NCBI GenBank assembly: GCA_022601195.1 | Contig: JAHZIX010000018.1 | Location: 124,001 to 188,000, forward strand | DNA from: Deltaproteobacteria bacterium | Lineage (GTDB): Bacteria; Acidobacteriota; Thermoanaerobaculia; Multivoradales; JAHZIX01 | Direction of reading: 5' to 3' | DNA length: 64,000 nt | Shown here: positions 36,811 through 45,429 of the stretch, in pieces | Position numbering within the stretch: position 1 is the stretch's first letter | Layout of the letters: each line of letters begins with the position of its first letter | Program-made: the position numbers and the translations under genes | Notes under the pieces: model-generated | What the model was told of the DNA's origin: nothing | The model's input: the letters and a program-made list of their open reading frames with translations, nothing else | The model's database searches: none

Positions 36811-39800
36811 CGAGACTCCTCGGCACCGTGCCCCGGACCCAGGGCTACATCCCGCCTCTCTTGCCAAGCCTCGGCTCTGGCAAGGCAGGCCGACAACAAC
36901 CTGTATTGAGCCTCGTGGAGGTCCCCGTCGGAGCCTTCGTCTTGAATTCCCAATAACTCCTTTGCGAATCGGGCTCCTTTGCCTTTCCCCCGAACAGCTG
37001 TCAGATGCTCCCGACAAGGCTGACTCTGTACCCGAAGGCCGTGGTTCATGGCGAGGCCGTGGAATAGCTCCAACAAAGGCCCCACTCGCCGAAGATGAGA
37101 GGCCTCCGGCTCAAACCCAGCAAACAGCTCCTCGAGCAGCTCATGAACGCGGCGCCCGTGAAGAGGTGAAACATCGGCTAAGTCGGCCAAGGTCTTGGCC
37201 CAGCGAGCGGGTCGCAGAGTCGACAGCTTGGTCAAGGGCGCCCACCACCGCCCCACCTCGGCCCCGCCCACTCGACCATCTTCCATCCCGTCTTCGAGAA
37301 CCTCCCTGGCCCAAAGAACGAGGTCTCCGATGGAGCTTTGTAGAGCCACTCCCAGCAAGAGCCCTCCAGCGGCCGTCAAAGGTTCCTCCCGCCGGAGGAG
37401 CACATCGAAATGGCCACGGCAACCAAAGAAGGTGGTGCCGGTGGGGAACATCAGAATCTCCCGGGCCAATCGGATCATGAGGGGGTCCTGAACTCCAGGC
37501 CATGCGGTGCGAGCCCAATTCGAGAACCCTGCAGGCTCGAAGAGGAACCATGAAGTGGGTAAGGGCGCTGGTTTGTCGCCTTCGAAGGGGGGCGCCCACT
37601 GGGTCACTACCTGGGTCTGGATCGCCGCCCATCCTCGATCCCAGACCTCGAGCCGGCAGTCCAGCTTGGTTCCACAGGCCGAACCCGGCGCAGCCCGGGG
37701 GTGAACGACCTGGACGGCCGGCACTTCCAGGTCGAGCCGGATTCCACACCGGCTCCGAGCCGCTGAAATCCATAGAGGCTCCGAAGGACCCACCGCAACG
37801 TCGGAAGCTCCGAGAGCGAATCGGCTGGCCTCGACCACCTCGGTCCACGGCTCCGGGACCAACAAAGGAGGTCCAAGGGCCTGGCGAGCCGCCGAACGCC
37901 CCTCCGGAGCCAAGCGCAACAACCCGAAGACACAATCCCACGGTTTCGGAGGGGGTTCTTGAAGCAGCTTGGTCTTGATTCGCTTCACCAGGACCCCTGC
38001 CTCCAGCCAGCCCTCACTGTGGTTAGGAAGCCCTATCAAAGGCGAGGCCTCGCCGGCCAACATCCCCTCGCATAGCTCGCGAATCAGGCAACCGAAGTAT
38101 TGCTCGAAGCCTCCTCCTTCTTCGCTATCCGGAGGCTGAAGATCGACCGCCAGCTGTTCCAGGAACAGCTTCCCCTTGGGTGGCCGCAGCCAGACCATCA
38201 CTGCCAGCATGAGAAGCTGTTCGAAATAGGACGCCCTCGAGAGAGCAGGCTCGCCCTCTCGTTCCTCCTCGATTAAGTGAACCAGGGGCGCGGTACGGCG
38301 GTCGAAGTCTTCGCCTCGCCGGGAGTGCAGGCGGTTCAGGCCAGCCAAGAAACGGTACAGGTCGTCAGCGTCCTGCTGCCCCGACTCCTGTACGGTCAAG
38401 AGAGTCATAGCCAGGCGAGTGAGTTGCTCTACGTTCTCGATGGGTTTCAGGCGAGCTTCCTCTTGGAGCCGGGGAGGGCCGATCCACTGCCCGTCCCCAG
38501 AGATCGGTGGTAGAGGCGATGGCAAGCCGTTGGAACCCAGCGCTTCGAGGGCGCCGTCCAAACCGGCCTGTCGACGAAGGTCCGAGTCCAGCCGGTGAGC
38601 TCGCCGTCGCCAAGAGTCGAAACTCTCTCCGTCGTGCCCCCGGGCAGAGTCTTCGGAAAGAGCCAGGCCCTCGTCGACAGAGGCGGCCACCATAGAACGA
38701 AGGCGCTGACGGTGGACTGGTGCCACTACCTCCACCGACTCCCTCAAACGCCGGAGCAGCGCGGGATCCTCGTTCGAGGAGTCACCCAGCTTCCACTCTT
38801 CGATGAGATCGAGAGCCAAGCTCTGTACCTCAGCATGAGTGTGCACCAGGCCGCGCAACAGGATCTCCGAGGCAGCCAACAGCAGACTCCTGTCCTGATC
38901 CACCGATTGCCTCACCAGCTTCATAGCGGCGAGGGCTGATTTCTTGCTCCCTCCCCCAACCAAAGCTCCCAGGGAGCTGACCAGGCAGGAGGGGGAGAGG
39001 TGGCCCAGGAGATGCTGGTTCACCTTGTCGAGAGCGAAAGCAGCGATCTGAGAATGGCGACTTTCCAGCAGGAGTAGGAACGAAGGTCCATGGAAAACGA
39101 TTTCCTCATCCGAAGGCTCCAAACCCCGTAGGAGCTTCACGAACCAGCGCCCCCAGGAAAGCCTAGACGCTTGCGATAAGGCTCTCAGACATCCCTCCAG
39201 GACACGGCCTCGGTCGATGCGCCCGGCCAGACTGAGTTTGGGAATCAACTCCAACCAAACCGCCCGGGGAAGATCCGTGGAGTCGGTGTGAAGATCGAAG
39301 AGAGACCAAAACGGATTTTCCAGAAGGCCCGGGTCCCGATCCAGGGTGGATAAAATCGAAACCTCGTCATGGCCGCATCGCTCGAAGAAGCCCAGTACGT
39401 AGGCTTCCCCCTTCGGTTCTTCGATGAGGCCGCGAAGCTGAAGCTCCCGAAGAGTCCACCAATAGCAACGCAGCTCCCGGGAGGGGCTGGTGGCAATCCA
39501 CTCCGCCCAATCACCGAGCCACTTCGGGTGACGATCGAGGAGCACACGAATCTCCGGGGCGTCGACTCCCGGAGAGCCTGCCGGAAAGCTCGCTCTTTGC
39601 TCCCACAGGTCTAGACGGCGTAACCGGGACCAGGTCTCCGTGGCGATCAGGGCGACCCTTGCCCGTCTCCGCCCTCCTACCCAGGGCTCCCAAGACGTCT
39701 CCCGGAGCTGTCGGTACCAGCGGCGGGATTCACCTCGCAAGGAGCGCCGGGAAGCTTCGTCGAGGGCGCTGAGAAACTCCACCAATCGTTCCACCGTACC

Positions 39801-39845
39801 GGTGGAGACCAAAGTTTCGAGGGTCTCTACCAGGGGTTTCGTCAA
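36807..39845 (-). CDS. DUF6493-like large protein (copy a)
   Basis: 1012 aa if it starts at TTG 39845, which overlaps the SWIM gene stop as TTGA; the upstream ATG at 39908 would overlap by 67 nt. Same layout as copy b: WLGDWAEWIATSPSRELRCYWWTLRELQLRGLIEEPKGEAYVLGFF, then DPGLLENPFWSLFDLH, then helical repeats and a C-terminal module with an acidic, hydrophilic tail. Similar lengths (1012 and 1022 aa) and alignable blocks indicate an old duplication. No signal peptide or TM segment, so cytoplasmic. Function unknown; the context suggests it acts with the SWIM protein. Confidence 0.8.
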   Translation of the reverse strand: MTKPLVETLETLVSTGTVERLVEFLSALDEASRRSLRGESRRWYRQLRETSWEPWVGGRRRARVALIATETWSRLRRLDLWEQRASFPAGSPGVDAPEIRVLLDRHPKWLGDWAEWIATSPSRELRCYWWTLRELQLRGLIEEPKGEAYVLGFFERCGHDEVSILSTLDRDPGLLENPFWSLFDLHTDSTDLPRAVWLELIPKLSLAGRIDRGRVLEGCLRALSQASRLSWGRWFVKLLRGLEPSDEEIVFHGPSFLLLLESRHSQIAAFALDKVNQHLLGHLSPSCLVSSLGALVGGGSKKSALAAMKLVRQSVDQDRSLLLAASEILLRGLVHTHAEVQSLALDLIEEWKLGDSSNEDPALLRRLRESVEVVAPVHRQRLRSMVAASVDEGLALSEDSARGHDGESFDSWRRRAHRLDSDLRRQAGLDGALEALGSNGLPSPLPPISGDGQWIGPPRLQEEARLKPIENVEQLTRLAMTLLTVQESGQQDADDLYRFLAGLNRLHSRRGEDFDRRTAPLVHLIEEEREGEPALSRASYFEQLLMLAVMVWLRPPKGKLFLEQLAVDLQPPDSEEGGGFEQYFGCLIRELCEGMLAGEASPLIGLPNHSEGWLEAGVLVKRIKTKLLQEPPPKPWDCVFGLLRLAPEGRSAARQALGPPLLVPEPWTEVVEASRFALGASDVAVGPSEPLWISAARSRCGIRLDLEVPAVQVVHPRAAPGSACGTKLDCRLEVWDRGWAAIQTQVVTQWAPPFEGDKPAPLPTSWFLFEPAGFSNWARTAWPGVQDPLMIRLAREILMFPTGTTFFGCRGHFDVLLRREEPLTAAGGLLLGVALQSSIGDLVLWAREVLEDGMEDGRVGGAEVGRWWAPLTKLSTLRPARWAKTLADLADVSPLHGRRVHELLEELFAGFEPEASHLRRVGPLLELFHGLAMNHGLRVQSQPCREHLTAVRGKGKGARFAKELLGIQDEGSDGDLHEAQYRLLSACLARAEAWQERRDVALGPGHGAEESR

Positions 39846-41248
39846 GAATGCTGCCTTCGGCCTCGAGCCCTTCGGCGGGCCAACCGCAAGGCGAGAATAT
39901 GCTTGCAAGGCCCTCGGTCACCCTGGTGCTTGGCGAACCACCGGCAGGTACAACGAGCCTCATCCGTCCCCACCCCAAGGCGCACCCGATGCTCGACGCC
40001 GGAGCCTTGGACGTAAGCTTCTAGATCAGCTCCCTGGGAAGAAATAATCTGAACGTGACCTTCTTCTACCAGCCTGCGAGCTGCCACCAAGCGAGGCTGG
40101 TACTTCTCTACCTCACTCAGTTGAAAAGGCAGCTCGCGGCTGAAATAGGCTCCCTGCTCGACATCGAAGCCCACCAGGCCCTCGGTTCCAAGAACGGCCA
40201 GAATCCGTTCCACGGCTGAGGCATCGACCTGCAGCTGCCGAGCCAACTCGGTTTCGTCGATGCGCCCCTGCCAACCGAGCAGCGCCCGGGCCGCCTTGGC
40301 ATGGCGCCGGGCGTCACCGTCGAGGAGGGACTCTAGGGCTTGCCCTTCACCAGAGAAACCTCGAGAGACTTCCGGACTCAAGACCAACTGAAAACGCATC
40401 TCCTTCGCCAGCAACTGCCAACAGCTCACCATTCCCGTTGAGCTCGCGAAGACCTGTAGCTCCTGAGCGTGGTGGAGAATCGGTTCCAAAATCCGCAGTC
40501 GCTCGACACCGGCGACGGGAACGGAGGGGTTGTCTGAGCGCTTCTGATTCGAAGGAATCGCTCGGGCCAACCGCAGGCGGCCTTGGGTCTGGGAGACTTG
40601 GAGCTTGGACGTTCCTAGTTTGCCCCGTGGCAGGGAACGCAGGAACCGCAACGCTTCGCTGCCGGAGACTCGCAATCTCGGTTCTGCCTCCAATCCGCGA
40701 AGATAGGATTGAATCTCCAGGAAACCCCGAATCCACCGAGTGGGCAGTCGGACCTTACGCTCCACCACCTTCTCCCCAGCCCGGTCCAACTCGACTTGCT
40801 CTCTGCCAACCCGGAGGGCAACCGGATCGTCATCCCGGACTCTGGCTAAAGCAGCGCGCAAGGGAGGGTTGAAGTCGACATTTGTGGTACCCCTTCCAAC
40901 CATAGAACCGCTCAAGGCTTCCGGAAGTAGATCGACCCGGGCATAGACGCTACAGCAGGAGGAAAAGACCTCGAAGCGGAGGCGTTCCCCATCGCAAGTC
41001 ACCACCGGATCTGCTTCCCGAAGGATCCGTTGCAACATCGCTGATGGAATGTAGAAACGGCTCTGAACCACCTCGTAGAGAGCCAGCAGGAAGTCGGCGG
41101 TGCGGCGAGGAGACAGCAGAGAGCCGGCGAAAAAGTGAGGATTGGATTCCCTACCACCGCTGGTCGCCAGGTGCAGAGACGGCTTTCCATTGCCTTCTCC
41201 GAGCACTGAATCTTCCCGATATCGATAGGTATGTTCCAAAGCCTTCAT
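39842..41248 (-). CDS. SWIM zinc-finger protein
   Basis: 468 aa. The SWIM motif is at about residues 430-447: CTC then 12 residues then CKH (CxC-x12-CxH), in a typical context (EARCTCRWFAKHQGDRGPCKHILAL). The N-terminal ~400 residues are mixed alpha/beta; residues ~300-345 look like a winged-helix segment (RIDETELARQLQVDASAVERILAVLG). SWIM domains bind nucleic acid or protein. This is the first gene of a four-gene operon with overlapping junctions, so its expression sets that of the rest. Confidence 0.85.
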   Translation of the reverse strand: MKALEHTYRYREDSVLGEGNGKPSLHLATSGGRESNPHFFAGSLLSPRRTADFLLALYEVVQSRFYIPSAMLQRILREADPVVTCDGERLRFEVFSSCCSVYARVDLLPEALSGSMVGRGTTNVDFNPPLRAALARVRDDDPVALRVGREQVELDRAGEKVVERKVRLPTRWIRGFLEIQSYLRGLEAEPRLRVSGSEALRFLRSLPRGKLGTSKLQVSQTQGRLRLARAIPSNQKRSDNPSVPVAGVERLRILEPILHHAQELQVFASSTGMVSCWQLLAKEMRFQLVLSPEVSRGFSGEGQALESLLDGDARRHAKAARALLGWQGRIDETELARQLQVDASAVERILAVLGTEGLVGFDVEQGAYFSRELPFQLSEVEKYQPRLVAARRLVEEGHVQIISSQGADLEAYVQGSGVEHRVRLGVGTDEARCTCRWFAKHQGDRGPCKHILALRLARRRARGRRQHS

Positions 41249-41299
41249 AGGATTTCCGGTGCCCCCTACTCAGCAGTCTTTTTCGAAAATCAATCCCCC

Positions 41300-41368
41300 G
41301 AGATCTGTCAAGTTTATCTCCACTTTGCAAGGCCAAGAAATCTGGCAACCGCCAAGAGATCTGGCAAG
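41300..41368. promoter_or_regulatory. Three copies of a 13-bp motif upstream of the SWIM operon
   Basis: GAGATCTGTCAAG (41300-41312), GAAATCTGGCAAC (41337-41349) and GAGATCTGGCAAG (41356-41368); the last two are within 19-bp direct repeats beginning GCCAAGA. Read toward the operon they are CTTGNCAGATCTC-like, one containing a TTGACA. They lie 52-120 bp before the SWIM start codon, the right place for operators. Confidence 0.5.
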
Positions 41369-41519
41369 CGAATGGACCGTTGCCCCAACAACGCCGGTTC
41401 CAGTTGGGCTCCTGGCTCTACCAAGGAGAGTCTCTCCTGATGAAATGGAAGCGGCCCCAAACTTGCTCTCGGTGCTTCAAGGAAATCGCCGCCGGAGTCG
41501 GGACGATCGGGAAGCCAAG

Positions 41520-41912
41520 CTACTGGGAAAGCAAGGAGAGGGGAACCTTCCCCAAGACGAAGGTTCTCGAGCCCTTGCCATCCACCTCCATCGGCACGGA
41601 AGGCTCCCATCCCGGGCAGAAAACCCTTGCCTGGTGTTGGCGCCAAGGGCCGATCACGAAAGCCGCTTCACCCTGCTGTAGAGGCGAGCTATCGAGAAGC
41701 TCTTGCAAGGACTCGTCGTCCGCATCGTAGATCTCCACGACACACTCCGTTTCGGCAGGCGGCCCCACCGCTTCCGCTTGGATTCGCAAAAACCCGTCGC
41801 AGGGCGCCAACAAGCAGAACAAGCCGAGGTGGACGAAGGCGCCAAATGCCAATATCGAGGCAACGCCGCATCCCAACCCGACCCGGGCTCCAGGAGTCAT
41901 CCCGGACTCCAC
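41520..41912 (-). CDS. Small membrane-anchored protein of unknown function
   Basis: 130 aa (a start at the internal ATG 41900 is equally possible). One hydrophobic segment, GVASILAFGAFVHLGLFCLLAP, near residues 15-37, then a ~90-residue extracytoplasmic part (VGPPAETECVVEIYDADDESLQELL ... GEAAFVIGPWRQHQARVFCPG) that reads like a small beta-sandwich domain for binding rather than catalysis. Two Cys could form a disulfide. No family recognised. Confidence 0.6.
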   Translation of the reverse strand: MESGMTPGARVGLGCGVASILAFGAFVHLGLFCLLAPCDGFLRIQAEAVGPPAETECVVEIYDADDESLQELLDSSPLQQGEAAFVIGPWRQHQARVFCPGWEPSVPMEVDGKGSRTFVLGKVPLSLLSQ

Positions 41913-42009
41913 TGTCTAAGAGAATTGCAGTACTTCACCAGGCCGCCACCCATAGGGACCTCCTGCGGGGAAAGGCCGACATAACCTCATCTCCCTGAGG
42001 CGTCACAGA

Positions 42010-42351
42010 TTACCGCTGGCGAGAACCGACCAGTAGAATCATCGACGCGGTCAGAACCAAAGTCCCGATCTTGTACCAGACGGGTTCTGCGCCGGTCTGA
42101 AACACCAGATTTGCCAAGGTTGCCAGAGCCACCAAGGCGGCGAGAATGGAACAAGCTAGTTTCGATTTCCCACCGGCGATCACCTTGGCCAAGTAGCCGG
42201 AAGTCACCCCAATGATCGCTAGCACTGCCAAAGCCAAAACGATGACGACGAGCCCCTCCCGGCCCATCACCGGTACCAGCAACGACATACTCGCTACCGC
42301 AAATAAGAGATACCCGGCAATAATCGCCAGGACCATGCGTAGAATGCTCAT
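42010..42351 (-). CDS. Small integral membrane protein of unknown function
   Basis: 113 aa from the ATG at 42351 (AAGGA 8 nt upstream). Four hydrophobic helices cover nearly the whole protein: ILRMVLAIIAGYLLFAVASM, GLVVIVLALAVLAIIGVTSGYLA, LACSILAALVALATLANLVF and KIGTLVLTASMILLVG. No conserved polar motif. The length and four-helix layout resemble small DoxX/YccF-like membrane proteins but I cannot place it. Confidence 0.7.
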   Translation of the reverse strand: MSILRMVLAIIAGYLLFAVASMSLLVPVMGREGLVVIVLALAVLAIIGVTSGYLAKVIAGGKSKLACSILAALVALATLANLVFQTGAEPVWYKIGTLVLTASMILLVGSRQR

Positions 42352-42615
42352 GAGGTCGTCCTTCCCATTCCGAAAGAGTGCCCTAAAGATCGCGAGAGCC
42401 ACTGAGGAGCCAGTCCACCCAAGGTGGGTCTCCTCAGCTTAGGGTTTTCAGTCGTTGCCCCCAGGTGGGGAGCCGGCGATCCGAATTGTGCGACTGGCAT
42501 TCCCATTGTACGAAGGGAGATCGCACAAGGTTCTCGGGCCCGGATCTGCGGCAGAAAAACATTTTGTTCACCGGACGCCCGGATGCCGAAGTGTCTGAAA
42601 AGGCCGGAGCGCTTG

Positions 42616-43155
42616 CTAGGAGTCTTGTTTCGAGCCCTCAGGGAGCCACCGGTCAAAGGCCTGGCAATACCGCACCACGCCTCCTTCGGCAGGGAGCTTT
42701 TCAGCTGAGAGAGGCAATACCTGAAAGGCGGCCCCGCCACCAAATTCATCCCGAAGACTCAGGTCGGATGCCGGCAGAAAACCAAACTTTTGGTAGTACC
42801 CTGGGTCGCCGAGCAGCACCACGAAGGGGGTTCCCTGGTCCCGGCAGGCCCGAAGCCCGGCCTCCATGAGGGCACTGCCCACACCAGCTCGCTGATGAAG
42901 AGGAGCGACCGAGAGGGGGGCTAGGCCCAATCCTTCGAGGTGCCCGGAATTGTGGATGATCCTGGCGGGACTGAGTAGCAGGTGCCCCACTACTTCGCCA
43001 CCGACCTCCGCGACCAGAGAAAGACTCGCCCACCCCCGAGATCGAATTTCGTCGACCAATTCCGCTTCTTCCAGGCCTGGAAAGGCCGCTCGATGGACTG
43101 CAAAGATGGCATCTCGATCCCCGGAGCCCTCTACTCGAATAGAAATCTCTGCCAT
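42616..43155 (-). CDS. GNAT-family N-acetyltransferase
   Basis: 179 aa from the ATG at 43155, 5 nt after the kinase stop. The acetyl-CoA binding motif A is LGLAPLSVAPLHQRAGVGSALMEAGLRAC, followed by VVLLGDPGYYQKFGF, the signature of the YhbS-like subgroup. It transfers an acetyl group to an unidentified amine. The near-overlap with the SrkA-like gene indicates cotranscription. Longer in-frame sequence to 43440 only overlaps that gene. Confidence 0.92.
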   Translation of the reverse strand: MAEISIRVEGSGDRDAIFAVHRAAFPGLEEAELVDEIRSRGWASLSLVAEVGGEVVGHLLLSPARIIHNSGHLEGLGLAPLSVAPLHQRAGVGSALMEAGLRACRDQGTPFVVLLGDPGYYQKFGFLPASDLSLRDEFGGGAAFQVLPLSAEKLPAEGGVVRYCQAFDRWLPEGSKQDS

Positions 43156-43160
43156 GAGGC

Positions 43161-44213
43161 TCAGTCTCCGTCCCAATCCCAAAAGTAGTCCGCGTTGGTC
43201 AACTCCGCGTCTTCCTGGGGCGCCTGGTAACCAGCGGGCTGGGCTTCCCGTTGGATCAAGAGAAGCTGCCGCTCCAACTCCTCGGTCTCCTCCTGCCAAT
43301 AGGCTTCGGTGCCGAAGTGAGTCCAGGTGGCAGGAAAGATGGGGTCGTGCCAGCGGCGAGCGAGCCAAGTGGCATAGTGCACCAAGCGCAGGGATCTTAG
43401 AGGCTCGATGAGTTTCAAGGTCGAATGATCGAAAAGGCAAAAGCGCTCGTAGCCTTCCAGGAAGGCCTGCCGTTGGCGGCGGGCGTAGTCGTCACGACCG
43501 GGAATGGCGAGCCAGAGGTCTTGGACCGCGGGCCCGGTGACCATGTCATCGAAATCCAAAACATTGAACTTGCCGTCCCGCAGCAACAAATTGCCCAGAT
43601 GGAGATCTCCGTGCAAACGATGAACCGCCACCCCTTCCATCATCCGATCCGTGAGGTGAGCGATCTCTTCTGCAGCCGCGAAATAGCGCTTCCGCAGCCG
43701 CTCCGGCACCGTATCGTGGCTCTCCAGCCAGGCCAGGTTGTCGCGAACGTAAGTGTCGGCATTGAGTTTCAGCCGATGGGGAGCTTCTTTTTGGGAAGCG
43801 ACGCTATGCATACGCCCCACCAACATACCCAAGCGCTCCGCCAGCTCCTCTGAAAGCTCGTCCGGAGCCCGACCACCGCGCCGTTCAGCGAGGGTGTAGA
43901 AAAGATCGTCCTGCCGCTTCAGGGTCGTGCCGTCGGGGAACCGCCGCACCGGGCAAACGGGAATCTCGATAGCGGCAAGATCTTCCAGGAAAGCGTGCTC
44001 TTCGAGAATCTGCTGCTCCGTCCAACGACCCGGTCGATAAAACTTAGCGATGATGCGCGCCTTGTCCTCGACCTCTACTTCGTAGACCCGGTTCTCAAAA
44101 GAGTTGAGGGGATAGCAAACATTGTTGCACCGCAAACCCCCGGCCTCCACCGCTTCCAACACGCGCTCCGGGGTGAGCTCCAAAAAGAGATCCGTGGTCT
44201 TGTCCGCTTCCAT
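43161..44213 (-). CDS. srkA: SrkA/RdoA/YihE-like stress-response Ser/Thr kinase
   Basis: 350 aa from the ATG at 44213 (GAGGAAG upstream). APH-fold kinase: NRVYEVEVEDKARIIAKFYRPGRW at the N-lobe, catalytic HGDLHLGN, metal-binding VLDFDDM, and C-terminal W-rich segment ATWLARRWHDPIFPATW typical of YihE. In E. coli this kinase protects against stress-induced death, acting against the MazEF pathway. Length (328 aa in E. coli) fits. It is followed by the GNAT gene. Confidence 0.93.
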   Translation of the reverse strand: MEADKTTDLFLELTPERVLEAVEAGGLRCNNVCYPLNSFENRVYEVEVEDKARIIAKFYRPGRWTEQQILEEHAFLEDLAAIEIPVCPVRRFPDGTTLKRQDDLFYTLAERRGGRAPDELSEELAERLGMLVGRMHSVASQKEAPHRLKLNADTYVRDNLAWLESHDTVPERLRKRYFAAAEEIAHLTDRMMEGVAVHRLHGDLHLGNLLLRDGKFNVLDFDDMVTGPAVQDLWLAIPGRDDYARRQRQAFLEGYERFCLFDHSTLKLIEPLRSLRLVHYATWLARRWHDPIFPATWTHFGTEAYWQEETEELERQLLLIQREAQPAGYQAPQEDAELTNADYFWDWDGD

Positions 44214-44771
44214 AGGGGGCTTCCTCGCTTGCAAACGACCGGCCCAGAGCGAGACGGCGTAGCGGGGCAGTCTAGCAGGCGGGCTCCAGTGGTAAGGCTA
44301 CGGGCGGCGAGAAAACGGCCAGTGAGGAAACAGGTGGTGAAGAGTCGGACAGGAGAGGACTCCGGATCGTTAGGGCTATGGGCCCACCGGAAGGCTCGTC
44401 TCCCGCTGCCCAGCTCACTGAGTCAGGCCCTTGGCAGCCGGTACCGCCGGAATCGAATTTCCAGGACTCGCAAAAGGCCACCCAGCAGCGGCGAGTCCCA
44501 GGTCTGTCGAAAGTCCCACCTATTGCTCGATATTCTTCAGAAGCCCGCTTGGAACAACTCACCTTCCCAGGGCTGGATAAGCTAGCCCCTCCCTCTCACC
44601 AACTTTCTGCTGCGGCTCCGGACCTCCCGGGATCTTCAGCCCAGAAGGCAACTTCGCTCCTCGGCAGAGCGCAAATCTGCCTGCGGCGCAAAGATCGCCT
44701 TCTTCCTTGGACACCCAGGCAACCCCAGAACCTCGCGACGAAGCCAGTGAGAAGTCAGGGCTGAATCTTAA
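44214..44771. other. Intergenic interval, nothing identified
   Basis: About 560 bp downstream of the WxxW protein gene and upstream of the SrkA-like gene. Short frames on both strands lack family features or credible ribosome-binding sites. No clear hairpin-plus-T-run was seen. Confidence 0.5.
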
Positions 44772-45395
44772 CTACTTTTCCCTTCGAAATTGTAGATCAA
44801 GGCCCTCAACTGGGCAGAGGAAACGGACCCGGTAATTTTCACATCGATCTCCAGCTTTTTGGGCCCCATTCTTGCAAAACCCACCGATTCCTTTGTCACA
44901 TACATATCTTTGGCCCGCTTCCTTCCAATCGGTCCCATCGAGAGTTTGACACTCAATACCCTGCGGCTCTTCACAAGCCTGCCCTTGTTTCCGGAAGGCC
45001 TTTAGGGTTTCGAAATCACCCTTACCGCCCTCGTCATCTCGGTTTAGCCAGCGGGTCCAGGTGTTCTTATTGCGAAACAAAGATGTGGCTTGGACTGCTA
45101 CCGAGCCTCCAAAGGAGACATCATCTACATGTGCTAAGTAGGCATCCCTAAAACCTCCCTTGATACCTGGAACCTCTCCCCCTTCACTTGCACATTTCGA
45201 AAGACAATTTTCCAGCCTATCGCAGCAGATAAGAATGCTCGTTTTTGTCCCATCTTTTTTCTCTACATCCTTACAGGTAATACAGTGACTGTAGTCCACA
45301 GCCATCAGTGCCGACGAGGCCATCAGAAGGCAGGCTCCTATCAGCAGGGCCCTACTGAAAAAAAAGGTAGAGTGGGAGTAGGGTTTCGTTTTCAT
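44772..45395 (-). CDS. Exported WxxW-domain (mucin-2/CILP type) cysteine-rich protein
   Basis: 207 aa with a signal peptide (LLIGACLLMASSALMA). A Cys-rich N-terminal part (CITCKDVEKKDG ... ICCDRLENCLSKC) is followed by a complete Mucin2_WxxW domain at residues ~105-195: WTRWLNRDDEGGKGDFETL, then CEEPQGIECQT, then YVCDKGIGGFCKN, ending YRVRFLCP. In animals this domain occurs in mucins, CILP and oikosin-like extracellular proteins. The protein is presumably secreted or surface bound. AAGGAG lies before the ATG. It is 34 bp downstream of a second WxxW gene and likely in one operon with it. Confidence 0.82.
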   Translation of the reverse strand: MKTKPYSHSTFFFSRALLIGACLLMASSALMAVDYSHCITCKDVEKKDGTKTSILICCDRLENCLSKCASEGGEVPGIKGGFRDAYLAHVDDVSFGGSVAVQATSLFRNKNTWTRWLNRDDEGGKGDFETLKAFRKQGQACEEPQGIECQTLDGTDWKEAGQRYVCDKGIGGFCKNGAQKAGDRCENYRVRFLCPVEGLDLQFRREK

Positions 45396-45429
45396 GGTGA
45401 TTCTCCTTCGGTTATCGATTGATTAATAG

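Noticed and set aside
41314..41646. 110-aa minus-strand frame upstream of the SWIM gene
   Set aside because: Overlaps the operator-like repeats and part of the small membrane-protein gene in another frame; no domain.
44272..44562. 96-aa minus-strand frame between the SrkA-like and WxxW genes
   Set aside because: No SD, no family resemblance, composition like neighbouring non-coding DNA.
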